Below, piece after piece: positions 1-7,789 of a stretch of 18,185 bases of DNA. Position 1 is the first letter of the stretch. The number at the start of each line of letters is the position of its first letter. The DNA is from Lachnospiraceae bacterium (GTDB lineage: Bacteria > Bacillota > Clostridia > Lachnospirales > Lachnospiraceae). The notes beneath the pieces were generated by a model, which ran no database searches, was not told where the DNA came from, and was given only the letters and a program-made list of their open reading frames with translations. A program made the translations under genes and the position numbers. The stretch covers positions 1 to 18,185 of the forward strand of contig VSNR01000089.1 in assembly GCA_009774345.1 (NCBI GenBank). The letters run 5' to 3'.

Positions 1-47
1 TACTATATTTTAATACTAGAATGAAATTCTTTTGGAGTCAACAGACA

Positions 48-76
48 TTGCATAAACTTCCAAAATTTGTTATGAT
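48..76 (+). promoter_or_regulatory. Sigma-A type promoter, extended -10
   Basis: A TTGCAT box at 48-53 and a TATGAT box at 71-76 are separated by exactly 17 bases. TG at 68-69 followed by one base gives an extended -10. The -35 is weak (three of six consensus bases), but the extended -10 compensates. Transcription would start near 83, leaving a leader of about 40 bases before the aminotransferase gene. It probably drives the four-gene run to 3753, because no other promoter or terminator is evident there. Confidence 0.6.
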
Positions 77-119
77 GGAGTTGCTGTTGTTATGGTTTAC
101 GAAAAAGGAGTGACAGATT

Positions 120-1187
120 GTGATGAACTGGGAAAAGAATGTGCGGAAGGTAGTGCCTTATGTGGCGGGGGAACAGCCCAAAGATCAGAACGTGATCAAG
201 CTGAATACAAATGAAAATCCATATCCTCCGGCGCCGGGCGTAGCAAATATAATACAAAATTTTGACTGTGAGGTCCTGCGCAAGTATCCAGACCTTGACA
301 TGTCTGCGCTGGTGGATGCGCTTTCAGCCTATCATGGACTAGACAGCGGACAAGTGTTTGTCGGTGTCGGTTCCGATGATGTGCTCGCCATGTCTTTTCT
401 GACATTTTTTAATTCGGGGCAGCCGATATTGTTCTCGGATATTACGTATTCTTTTTATGATGTATGGGCGGACCTGTTCAGGATACCCTATCAGTGTCAG
501 GCGCTGGATGAACATTTTTGTATTCAAAAAGAAGACTACATGAAGCCAAACGGCGGGATTGTCCTTGCGAATCCCAACGCGCCGACAGGGGTTATGACAG
601 AGTTGTCCGTGCTTGAGGAGATCATTGCGGCAAATCAGGACGCAGTGGTCATTGTGGATGAGGCGTATGTGGACTTTGGCGGCAGAAGCTGTGTGTCCTT
701 GATTGATAAGTATGACAACCTGCTTGTGGTGCAGACATTCTCGAAATCGCGCTCACTCGCAGGAATGCGCATCGGCTATGCGATGGGCAGTCCAAAATTG
801 ATTCATTACCTGAATGATGTGAAGTTTTCCTTTAATTCCTATACGATGAATGCGCTGACAATCGCGGCAGGTGCGGCATCGGTGGCAGATGAGGCGTATT
901 TCAGGCAGAATCTTGCGAAGGTGATCGCGACAAGAGAACGCACGAAGAAGGAGCTTGCAAGGCTTGGCTTTACGTTTGGTGATTCCATGACGAATTTTAT
1001 CTTTGCGGCGCATAAGACAGTGCCGGCGCAGGAGATCTTTGAGGCGCTTCGTGCCAATCAGATCTATGTGCGGCACTGGAACAAGCCGCGCATAGCCAAC
1101 TACCTGCGCATCTCAATTGGAACAGATGAGGAGATGGACAGACTGATTGCATTTCTTGAACAGTATTTAGAAACTGTAGAAAAATAA
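120..1187 (+). CDS. hisC: Histidinol-phosphate aminotransferase-like PLP enzyme
   Basis: This is a fold-type I, class I/II aminotransferase of 355 residues, the usual length for HisC, which converts histidinol phosphate and 2-oxoglutarate to imidazole acetol phosphate and glutamate. Visible landmarks are the N-terminal LNTNENPYPP motif (28-37), NPNAPTG (151-157), the PLP-contacting DEAYVDF (180-186), the Schiff-base lysine K209 in TFSKSRSLAG, and the phosphate-binding arginine in MRIGYA (216-221). AAGGAG at 105-110 is 9 bases from the GTG at 120 and 12 from the ATG at 123; either could be the start. No other his gene is present, so the exact substrate is uncertain: an orphan HisC can act on aromatic amino acids. 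It leads a probable operon with the DUF368 gene 24 bases downstream. Class assignment is firm, substrate moderate. Confidence 0.85.
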   Translation: MMNWEKNVRKVVPYVAGEQPKDQNVIKLNTNENPYPPAPGVANIIQNFDCEVLRKYPDLDMSALVDALSAYHGLDSGQVFVGVGSDDVLAMSFLTFFNSGQPILFSDITYSFYDVWADLFRIPYQCQALDEHFCIQKEDYMKPNGGIVLANPNAPTGVMTELSVLEEIIAANQDAVVIVDEAYVDFGGRSCVSLIDKYDNLLVVQTFSKSRSLAGMRIGYAMGSPKLIHYLNDVKFSFNSYTMNALTIAAGAASVADEAYFRQNLAKVIATRERTKKELARLGFTFGDSMTNFIFAAHKTVPAQEIFEALRANQIYVRHWNKPRIANYLRISIGTDEEMDRLIAFLEQYLETVEK

Positions 1188-1211
1188 TAGTTAGAAAGGG
1201 TTACAGATTTC

Positions 1212-2072
1212 ATGGTGAAAGAGTTTATTGTAAATGTTCTAAGAGGTATGGTCATTGGCATTGCGAATGTGATTCCGGGTGTCAGCGGCGGAACCATGAT
1301 GGTGTCAATGGGCATCTATGACAAGCTGATTCTGGTATTGACGCATTTTATCAAGCGCATGAAGGAGGCCGTGGCACTGCTTGTTCCCATTGGAATCGGC
1401 ATGCTGCTGTCGATTGCAGTTTTTGCAAAAATATTTTCAGAGATTTTGTTTCCGCGGTTTCCTTTGCAGACCAATCTGTTTTTTATCGGATTGATTCTCG
1501 GCGGGCTGCCAGTTATCTATGGCAAGGTGAAGGGGAAAAGTATTAAGGTGCCGCAGATTCTTGCGTTTGTGCTGTTTTTTGTCATGGTGGTCGGCTTTGC
1601 CCTTGTCGGTGAGGGCGGCGATGCAAGCGCGGATATATCCTTTAGCGTGGTCAATGTGATCAAGCTCTTTGGCGTTGGCATCATCGCGGCGGCAACGATG
1701 GTTATTCCGGGTGTGAGCGGTTCTATGATTATGATGATTCTTGGCTATTACAATACCATTATTGATACGATTAATGATTTTATCAATGCGCTCAAAGATT
1801 TTGACATTGCGGCGATGCTTCAGACGTTTGTCGTGCTGGTGCCATTTGGCATCGGTGTGGTGGTCGGCGTTGTCGCGGTGGCAAAGCTCATTGAGTTTAT
1901 GTTAAAGAAGTTTCCAGAGGTGACGTACTGGGCAATTATCGGTCTGATCGTGGCATCCCCGTTTGCTATTTTGATCATGATGCAGGTGGGTGCCATCGGC
2001 ATTGTGGAGATTCTGACAGGAGTTGTGCTGCTTGCGGTGGGATTTGTGATTTCATTAAAATTAGGAGCATAG
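1212..2072 (+). CDS. DUF368 family polytopic membrane protein (PopT-type undecaprenyl phosphate translocase)
   Basis: The 286-residue protein is almost wholly hydrophobic, with about eight membrane segments. It carries the DUF368 signature twice: VIPGVSGG near residues 20-27 and VIPGVSG near 164-170. This two-fold repeat suggests an inverted-repeat transporter fold. From the family literature, DUF368 proteins (PopT) return undecaprenyl phosphate, the C55 lipid carrier of cell wall and polysaccharide synthesis, across the cytoplasmic membrane; that role is assigned here by family only. The ATG at 1212 follows GAAAGGG (1195-1201) by 10 bases. It sits 24 bases after the aminotransferase and 30 before the methyltransferase, consistent with one operon. 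Lipid-carrier recycling fits the envelope genes later in the window. Confidence 0.85.
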   Translation: MVKEFIVNVLRGMVIGIANVIPGVSGGTMMVSMGIYDKLILVLTHFIKRMKEAVALLVPIGIGMLLSIAVFAKIFSEILFPRFPLQTNLFFIGLILGGLPVIYGKVKGKSIKVPQILAFVLFFVMVVGFALVGEGGDASADISFSVVNVIKLFGVGIIAAATMVIPGVSGSMIMMILGYYNTIIDTINDFINALKDFDIAAMLQTFVVLVPFGIGVVVGVVAVAKLIEFMLKKFPEVTYWAIIGLIVASPFAILIMMQVGAIGIVEILTGVVLLAVGFVISLKLGA

Positions 2073-2102
2073 TTTGCGTTTGTTTTTTATGAGGCGGTGT
2101 GA

Positions 2103-2861
2103 ATGGAAGCATATACAGGATTTGCCGGCGTGTATGATCTGCTGATGGATGAGACCCCTTACAGACAGTGGTGTGAGAATGTCGTACACGAGCTTGAAAA
2201 ATATGGTATCTGTGACGGGCTGTTGCTGGATCTCGGCTGTGGTACAGGCACAATGACAGAGCTGCTCGCCGCGAGGGGATTTGACATGATCGGCTTGGAC
2301 TGCTCGGAGGAGATGCTCAATATTGCCTTTGACAAGAGAGCACAGTCAGGGCAGGACATTCTGTATCTAAATCAGGATATGCGCTGTTTTGAGCTGTATG
2401 GGACTGTTCGGGCGGTGGTGAGTGTGTGCGACAGCCTGAACTATCTGCTGGAAGAGGAAGATTTGGTGTCGTGTTTTCGTCTGGTCAGCAATTATCTGGA
2501 CCCAGCGGGGATTTTTTTCTTTGATTTTAACACCAGATACAAGTATGAGACGGTGATTGGCGACAGTGTGATTGCGGAGAACCGCGAAGATTGCAGCTTT
2601 ATCTGGGAGAATTATTTTGACCCCGGGGATGGTATCAATGAGTATGATCTGACAGTGTTTGTGAAAAAACAGGAACTATTTGAGCGGTTTCAGGAAGTGC
2701 ATTTCCAGCGGGGATATACTTTAGAAGAGATAAAATCGCTGATTGTGCGTTCCGGGCTGTCCTTTGTCAGGGCATTTGACGCGGACACGCTGGGGGAAGT
2801 GACAGCGCAGAGCGAACGGATTTACTGTGTTGCGCAGGAAAAAATAAAGAAAAAAGGATAG
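2103..2861 (+). CDS. Class I SAM-dependent methyltransferase
   Basis: This is a 252-residue cytoplasmic protein with a Rossmann-type methyltransferase core. Motif I is LLDLGCGTGT (41-50), the acidic residue at the end of strand 2 is D66 in MIGLDCSEEML, and an acidic/aromatic stretch with CDSLNYLL follows in the motif IV region. The second half (about residues 130-220) resembles the beta-rich insert often seen in Methyltransf_25-type proteins. The substrate cannot be told from sequence: small molecules, RNA or protein are all possible. A GAGGCGG stretch lies a few bases before the ATG. The stop codon is 13 bases before the preferred hslO start, so the two genes are probably co-transcribed and perhaps translationally linked. 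Confidence 0.8.
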   Translation: MEAYTGFAGVYDLLMDETPYRQWCENVVHELEKYGICDGLLLDLGCGTGTMTELLAARGFDMIGLDCSEEMLNIAFDKRAQSGQDILYLNQDMRCFELYGTVRAVVSVCDSLNYLLEEEDLVSCFRLVSNYLDPAGIFFFDFNTRYKYETVIGDSVIAENREDCSFIWENYFDPGDGINEYDLTVFVKKQELFERFQEVHFQRGYTLEEIKSLIVRSGLSFVRAFDADTLGEVTAQSERIYCVAQEKIKKKG

Positions 2862-2874
2862 AAGGAGAATGTGT

Positions 2875-3753
2875 ATGAATGACTATATCGTGCGTGCGAC
2901 GGCGGCAAATGCACAGATCAGAGCCTTTGCGATGACCTCGCGGGCGCTGGTGGAGGAGGCGCGCAGGATTCACAATCTAAGCCCGGTGATCACGGCTGCG
3001 CTGGGGCGTCTCTTGACGGCGGGCGCTATGATGGGCAGTATGCTCAAGGGAGACAAAGATGTGCTGACAATGCAGATTCATTGCGACGGACCGGTGCGTG
3101 GACTTGCTGTCACAGCGGATGCGAAGGCAAATGTCAAGGGAACAGCACTAGAGCCGCAGGTGATGCTTCCGCCGAATGCGCTTGGAAAGCTGGATGTGGG
3201 CGGCGCTGTGGGCAATGGGATTCTGAGCGTGATCAAGGATATGGGATTAAAAGAGCCCTATGTCGGACAGACACAGCTACAGACCGGCGAGATCGCAGAG
3301 GATTTGACCTATTATTTTGCGACCTCGGAGCAGGTTCCGTCTGCGGTGGGGCTGGGCGTGCTGATGGAGAAGGACAACACCGTCAGGCAGGCAGGCGGGT
3401 TCATCATTCAACTGATGCCCTCGGCGGACGACGAGACGATCAATGCCCTAGAAGAAAAGCTCAAGACGATGGACAGCGTGACCAATATTCTCGATGCTGG
3501 CAGTACGCCGGAACAGCTTCTTGAGCTTTTGCTGGGTGGTTTGGGACTGGAAATCAACGACACGATATCGGCGCAGTATTATTGTGATTGCAGCCGTGAG
3601 CGTGTCGAGCGCGCCATCATCAGCATCGGGAAAAAGGATATTCAGGAGATGATTGATGACGGCAAGCAGGTGGAGGTACGGTGCCAGTTCTGTGATAAAA
3701 TCTACAATTTTGAGGTAGAGGATCTTGAGAAAATGCTGGCGGAGGCGAAATAA
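2875..3753 (+). CDS. hslO: 33 kDa redox-regulated chaperonin Hsp33
   Basis: Hsp33 is a cytoplasmic holdase that binds unfolding proteins when oxidative stress makes its zinc-binding cysteines form disulfides. The four diagnostic cysteines are present: CxC (YYCDCS) and CxxC (RCQFCD), at residues 237, 239, 270 and 273 from the chosen start. The N-terminal domain (DYIVRATAANAQIRAFA) and the central glycine-rich stretch around LDVGGAVGNG also match the family. Length is 292, the same as the classical protein. An ATG also occurs at 2869, but GGAG (2864-2867) leaves only one base before it and seven before the ATG at 2875, so 2875 is preferred. It is the last gene of the presumed operon and ends 10 bases from the end of the opposing gene. 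Confidence 0.95.
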   Translation: MNDYIVRATAANAQIRAFAMTSRALVEEARRIHNLSPVITAALGRLLTAGAMMGSMLKGDKDVLTMQIHCDGPVRGLAVTADAKANVKGTALEPQVMLPPNALGKLDVGGAVGNGILSVIKDMGLKEPYVGQTQLQTGEIAEDLTYYFATSEQVPSAVGLGVLMEKDNTVRQAGGFIIQLMPSADDETINALEEKLKTMDSVTNILDAGSTPEQLLELLLGGLGLEINDTISAQYYCDCSRERVERAIISIGKKDIQEMIDDGKQVEVRCQFCDKIYNFEVEDLEKMLAEAK

Positions 3754-3763
3754 TCGCATTTCA

Positions 3764-4381
3764 TTAATAGAGTGTTCCAGTCTCAGGACGGTCAGCATTG
3801 TCTGACACAGCCGCTTTGTCTAAGGCAGCGCTGATCGCCTGCATCAGAAGCATGGAGGTATAGCGGTTCTCCTCACCGTAGCTGACATTTTCAATACTCT
3901 GTTCAGACAATATGACTGCTGACAATTCAGAGAGCGTCGGGCTCATCAGCGGATATAAGGTCGTCACGGACTCGTCAAGGTTTGTCAGGGTGATGGAATT
4001 GATGTGGTTCTTGTCTACGGCAACCTGTAGCTCCACATGCGCGGTGCCAAGCAGCAGCGTGCTGGAATAAATCCCGGGAACATAAGTGTTCTGGGCGGTT
4101 GTATTCGTGTCCGTCGCAGTGCTTGAGGTCTGGTTTGCTCCGTCCGGGGCAGTGGTGGAGGGCGCAGTGTTTGTGTTTGGCGTGGTCTGTGAAGGTGTCT
4201 GCGGCAGCGTCTGTTCCGGCGTCTCCTCTGCATTCTGGGCAGGAACAGGAGAAGCAGTGTCTTTGGAAGGCATAAAAAGAGAGACTGCAACCATTATGAT
4301 AAGTACACTCACAACCAGAAGCACAAGTGCATAGACAATTTCCTTTGAGCGAAGTACAATGATTTTGGTGTTAGAGCTCAT
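3764..4381 (-). CDS. Membrane-anchored protein with divergent FMN-binding-like domain
   Basis: The 205-residue protein has a short N-terminus, one membrane segment (about 14-36, type II or uncleaved signal anchor), a low-complexity linker rich in Thr, Pro, Asn and Gln (about 40-99), and a C-terminal globular domain (about 100-190). The last domain has the rhythm of the FMN-binding domain of RnfG/NqrC-like proteins: YVPGIYSST, a VELQVAVDKNHINSITL strand pair, an EQSIENVSYG helix-turn, then TSMLLMQAISAALDKA. The SGAT flavin-attachment sequence is replaced by EENR, so covalent FMN is unlikely. GGAGT at 4388-4392 lies 7 bases from the ATG on this strand. It is transcribed divergently from glnA and converges on hslO. 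Function is unknown; the domain assignment is by eye and moderate. Confidence 0.65.
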   Translation of the reverse strand: MSSNTKIIVLRSKEIVYALVLLVVSVLIIMVAVSLFMPSKDTASPVPAQNAEETPEQTLPQTPSQTTPNTNTAPSTTAPDGANQTSSTATDTNTTAQNTYVPGIYSSTLLLGTAHVELQVAVDKNHINSITLTNLDESVTTLYPLMSPTLSELSAVILSEQSIENVSYGEENRYTSMLLMQAISAALDKAAVSDNADRPETGTLY

Positions 4382-4406
4382 GTAACGACTCCATTTTTGT
4401 TCTTTT

Positions 4407-4412
4407 TATAAT
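4407..4412 (+). promoter_or_regulatory. Candidate -10 box upstream of glnA
   Basis: A perfect TATAAT lies at 4407-4412 in the 101-base divergent spacer between the - strand membrane protein gene and glnA. No convincing -35 is present 16-18 bases upstream (TAACGA-like sequence), so the promoter would be weak or activator-dependent. Transcription would begin near 4419 and give a leader of about 64 bases. Confidence 0.3.
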
Positions 4413-4482
4413 GGTATGAAGGTCATGCCCGGAATATGCTTTGGGGCTGACAAAAAAGTTTGAAAGGAAAGGAATACAGCGT

Positions 4483-5814
4483 ATGGCAAAATATACAAAA
4501 CAGGACATCATCGCGATGGTGGAGGAAGAGGATGTAGAGTTTATCCGAATGCAGTTTACGGATATTGAGGGAAATTTTAAGAATGTGGCAATCACATCAA
4601 GCCAGCTCGAAAAGGCGCTGGGAAACGACTGTATGTTTGACTGTTCGCTTGTCAAGGGAATGCTGCCCACAGACAATGCGGACATGTTTCTGTATCCAGA
4701 CTTGGACACGTTTACCATCTTTCCGTGGAGGCCCCAGCAGGGAAAGGTGGCGCGCTTTATCTGCGATGTGTACCGCGCAGACCGCACCCCCTTTGAGAGT
4801 GACTGCCGTTATATCCTCAAAAAAGCGCTGCGGGAAGCCGCACAGATGGGGTATACCTTTGAGGTGGGGCCGGAGTGCGAGTTCTTTTTATTTAATGCAG
4901 ATGAAAATGGCTTGCCTACGACAAACACCAATGAGCAGGCAGGATTTTTTGATATGGGACCGCTTGACAACGGCGAGAATGCCAGACGGGATATCGTGCT
5001 GACCTTGGAGGATATGGGTTTTGAGGTGGAGGCGTCGCACCATGAGAAGGCGCCGTCCCAGCATGAAGTGGACTTTCGGTATGATGAGGCGCTCACGACG
5101 GCAGACAACATTATGACGTTCAAGCTGGCTGTCAAGACGATCGCCAAACATCACGGCCTGCACGCAACCTTTATGCCAAAACCGCGGATGGAGTTCTGTG
5201 GTTCGGGGATGCACATCAATATGTCTCTGCGCAAGGACGGCAGAAATATTTTTGATGATGCCGCTGATGAAAATGGGCTGAGCAGGGAAGCCTATTATTT
5301 TATGGGGGGGCTGATGAAGCATGTCAAGGGCATCTGCGCGGTGACAAACCCGCTGGTCAATTCCTACAAGCGGCTTCGGCCGGGGTTTGAGGCGCCTGTG
5401 TATATCGCGTGGAGCACGCTGGGCGCAAACACGCTGATCCGCGTGCCCAATATCCGCGGGGAGCACACGAGAATCGAGCTTAGAAGCCCAGACCCTTCCG
5501 CAAACCCTTATCTGGCGATTGCGGCGTGTCTGATGGCAGGGCTTGACGGCATCAGGAATCAGATCAAGCCAGAGGACAAGGTGATGGACAATATCAATGT
5601 GATTTCGGAGGAGGAGGCAGGAAGGCGCGGTATCAAAAAGCTGCCGACAGACCTTCTCGAAGCATGTGAGGAGATGAAGAAGGATCCGCTTTTGAGGGAA
5701 TTGCTTGGAGAGCGTGTGTTTGAACAGTATTATGCCTCAAAAATTGCGGCGTGGAAGGAATACGACGCACAGGTGACAAGCTGGGAGATTGAATCGTATC
5801 TGTATAAGATTTAG
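4483..5814 (+). CDS. glnA: Type I glutamine synthetase (GSI-alpha type)
   Basis: This enzyme makes glutamine from glutamate, ammonia and ATP in the cytoplasm, as a dodecamer. Family motifs are clear: the N-terminal beta-grasp domain with FTDIEGNFKN (25-34); metal and substrate residues in GPECEFF (129-135), HHEKAPSQHEVD (186-197) and GSGMHINMSL (240-249); NSYKRLRPG (293-301); and RIELRSPDPSANPY (330-343). At 443 residues it is the short GSI-alpha form of Firmicutes, without the insertion and adenylylation tyrosine of the enterobacterial type, so control is expected through feedback and transcription. The frame is open from 4441, but the AGGAAAGGA stretch at 4467-4475 and the conserved N-terminus place the start at 4483. 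The ANTAR regulator follows 40 bases downstream, an arrangement known from clostridial glnA loci. Confidence 0.97.
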   Translation: MAKYTKQDIIAMVEEEDVEFIRMQFTDIEGNFKNVAITSSQLEKALGNDCMFDCSLVKGMLPTDNADMFLYPDLDTFTIFPWRPQQGKVARFICDVYRADRTPFESDCRYILKKALREAAQMGYTFEVGPECEFFLFNADENGLPTTNTNEQAGFFDMGPLDNGENARRDIVLTLEDMGFEVEASHHEKAPSQHEVDFRYDEALTTADNIMTFKLAVKTIAKHHGLHATFMPKPRMEFCGSGMHINMSLRKDGRNIFDDAADENGLSREAYYFMGGLMKHVKGICAVTNPLVNSYKRLRPGFEAPVYIAWSTLGANTLIRVPNIRGEHTRIELRSPDPSANPYLAIAACLMAGLDGIRNQIKPEDKVMDNINVISEEEAGRRGIKKLPTDLLEACEEMKKDPLLRELLGERVFEQYYASKIAAWKEYDAQVTSWEIESYLYKI

Positions 5815-5854
5815 TACACCATTCTATGACAATGAAAGTATTGGAGGTGTACAG

Positions 5855-6397
5855 TTGACAAATATTATAGTAGCTTTTGCCAAGATAGAGGATGCCAAAA
5901 GCGTCAAGAATATTCTGGTCAAAAGCGGATTTGGCGTGACGGCAGTCTGTACCTCCGGCGCACAGGCACTAAGCTATGCCGATGAATTTCATGACGGGAT
6001 TGTCATAACAGGCTACCGGCTGACAGACATGATCTGTGCCGGGCTAAAATCCAATCTGCCAGAGGGCTTTGAGATGGTGGTGATGGCGTCCCAGCGGGTT
6101 CTTGCTGAGGTGCAGGGCGGCGGCATCATTGGACTTGCCATGCCGCTCAAGGTGCATGAGCTTGTCAGCACTGTCGATATGCTGTCACAGGGGATTGTCC
6201 GGCGCAGAAAGAAACGGCGGGAGAAACCAAAGGTGCGTGACGAGAAGGATGTTGCCATCATTGCGGGCGCAAAGCAGCTGCTGATGGCGAGAAATAACAT
6301 GACGGAGGAGGAGGCACACCGCTATCTGCAAAAACACAGCATGGACAATGGCACGAATCTTGTAGAGACAGCGCAGATGCTTTTGGCATTAAAATAA
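5855..6397 (+). CDS. ANTAR-domain RNA-binding regulator with degenerate receiver domain
   Basis: The 180-residue protein has a response-regulator-like N-terminal domain (about 1-115), a very basic linker (RRRKKRREKPK, 116-126) and a C-terminal ANTAR domain (about 128-178) with the typical AKQLLMARNNMTEEEAHRYL helix pair. ANTAR proteins bind tandem hexaloop hairpins in mRNA leaders and prevent transcription termination. The receiver lacks the phosphate-accepting aspartate (Thr52 in GIVITGYRL) and the conserved lysine (LAMPL instead of a KP motif), so it is probably not phosphorylated. The frame is open from 5789 inside the end of glnA, but GGAGG at 5843-5847, 7 bases before the TTG at 5855, and the domain start support the TTG. 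Its place after glnA suggests nitrogen control, as for NitR-type clostridial regulators; this is inference. Confidence 0.85.
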   Translation: MTNIIVAFAKIEDAKSVKNILVKSGFGVTAVCTSGAQALSYADEFHDGIVITGYRLTDMICAGLKSNLPEGFEMVVMASQRVLAEVQGGGIIGLAMPLKVHELVSTVDMLSQGIVRRRKKRREKPKVRDEKDVAIIAGAKQLLMARNNMTEEEAHRYLQKHSMDNGTNLVETAQMLLALK

Positions 6398-6426
6398 CAA
6401 ATCGGTATCGTGGAAGGAGAGAATAG

Positions 6427-7758
6427 ATGAATATCGTTTTACTATCAGGCGGATCAGGAAAACGTCTCTGGCCCCTGTCCAATGAAATCCGCTCCAAGCA
6501 GTTTCTAAAGCTGCTCAGTGATGCAAACGGCGGTCACGAATCAATGGTACAGCGCGTGTACCGGCAGATTACACAGGCTGGAATTCAGGCAAATATTGTC
6601 GTCGCGACATCAGCGACACAGGTGGAGTCGATCCGGGGACAGCTGCCAGACGATGTGGATGTCGTGGTGGAGCCAGAGCGCAGAAATACATTTCCGGCAA
6701 TCGTGCTCGCCGCATCATATCTGGAATCAAGAAAACAGATGGACCCGGAGGAGACGGTCATTGTGCTTCCAGTGGATCCTTATGTGGAGGTCGCATATTT
6801 TGAAACCTTTCAGCAGATGGACGCGCGCGTGCAGCAGGGAGGAGCAGATCTCGTGCTGATGGGTATCAAACCGTCTTACCCTTCAGAAAAGTATGGGTAT
6901 ATTATCCCGGGAGAGGGCGGAAGCGTGGCCGGCTTTAAAGAAAAGCCCAGCGAGGCATCCGCGAAAATGCTCATCGAACAGGGGGCACTCTGGAATGCGG
7001 GCGTGTTTGCCTTCAAATTAAAGTATTTGATGAAAATAGCGGACAATTATGTAGACAGCAGGGATTTTGATGATGTGGTGGCGCACTATGAGAGTCTCAA
7101 GAAAGACAGCTTTGACTATGAGGTGGTTGAGAAGGCAGATGCGCTTGCCGTCATTCCATACAACGGGGAATGGAAAGATATCGGTACATGGAACACGCTC
7201 ACCGAGGAAATGCAGGAGGAGAGCATTGGCGATGTGGTCATGGGGGAGGCGTGCATCAATACCCATGTGATCAATGAGCTGTCGATTCCTGTCGTGGCGC
7301 TTGGCACGCAGAATCTGGTGATTGCTGCGGGGCAGGATGGGATACTGGTATCAGACAAGCACAAGAGTTCGTATATCAAGCCTTATGTGGAGAATATTGA
7401 CAACCGTCCAATGTATGAGGAGCGCCGCTGGGGAGAGTACAAGGTGTACGACTACAGCCAGTATGCCGACGGGACGAAATCCCTCACAAAGCATGTGACC
7501 ATCAATGCGGGATGCGCGCAGGATTACCATGTGCACCGCTACAAAGATGAGGTGATCACGGTGGCAAACGGCGAGGGGGAGCTTGTGGTGGACGGCTGCC
7601 TGATAAAACTGTCGCGCGGCGATTCCATTTCGATTCGGAGGGGGCAGAAACACGCAATCCGGGCATTTCAGGATTTGCAGCTCATATCAGTACAGATCAG
7701 CGAGGACAACACAGAGAACGACACAGAGGTGTTCGGCTGGAGTTGGTCAGAAACATGA
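6427..7758 (+). CDS. manC: Mannose-1-phosphate guanylyltransferase, possibly bifunctional with phosphomannose isomerase domain
   Basis: The 443-residue cytoplasmic enzyme should make GDP-mannose from mannose-1-phosphate and GTP, feeding surface polysaccharide synthesis. The nucleotidyltransferase domain shows the signature LLSGGSGKRLWPLS (5-18), SKQFLKL (23-29), EPERRNTFPAI (82-92), an LPVDPYV loop (114-120) where relatives usually read ADH, FKEKP (170-174) and NAGVF (190-194). The C-terminal part from about residue 330 is a cupin like the type II phosphomannose isomerase domain: RRWGEYKVYD, then QDYHVHRYKDE with the metal-binding His/His/Glu pattern, then a GDSISIRRGQKHAI strand. The ATG at 6427 follows GGAAGGAG at 6412-6419. 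It lies 29 bases after the ANTAR gene and 31 before dapF. The isomerase activity is less sure than the transferase. Confidence 0.88.
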   Translation: MNIVLLSGGSGKRLWPLSNEIRSKQFLKLLSDANGGHESMVQRVYRQITQAGIQANIVVATSATQVESIRGQLPDDVDVVVEPERRNTFPAIVLAASYLESRKQMDPEETVIVLPVDPYVEVAYFETFQQMDARVQQGGADLVLMGIKPSYPSEKYGYIIPGEGGSVAGFKEKPSEASAKMLIEQGALWNAGVFAFKLKYLMKIADNYVDSRDFDDVVAHYESLKKDSFDYEVVEKADALAVIPYNGEWKDIGTWNTLTEEMQEESIGDVVMGEACINTHVINELSIPVVALGTQNLVIAAGQDGILVSDKHKSSYIKPYVENIDNRPMYEERRWGEYKVYDYSQYADGTKSLTKHVTINAGCAQDYHVHRYKDEVITVANGEGELVVDGCLIKLSRGDSISIRRGQKHAIRAFQDLQLISVQISEDNTENDTEVFGWSWSET

Positions 7759-7789
7759 GAGGAACGTTAGAAAATAGAGGTATAAGAAG

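Noticed and set aside
18..30. Short hairpin AGAAT-GAA-ATTCT as terminator of an upstream gene
   Set aside because: The stem is only five AT-rich pairs and the following T-run is short and interrupted.
4413..4482. ANTAR target (tandem hexaloop hairpins) in the glnA leader
   Set aside because: Only one imperfect hairpin is seen (4423-4425 and 4427-4430 with 4444-4450), with a 13-base loop, no hexaloop of the A1/G4 type and no U-tract after it.
4888..5466. Long open frame on the - strand inside glnA
   Set aside because: It is wholly antisense to a well-conserved gene, has no recognisable domain, and reflects codon bias of the real gene.
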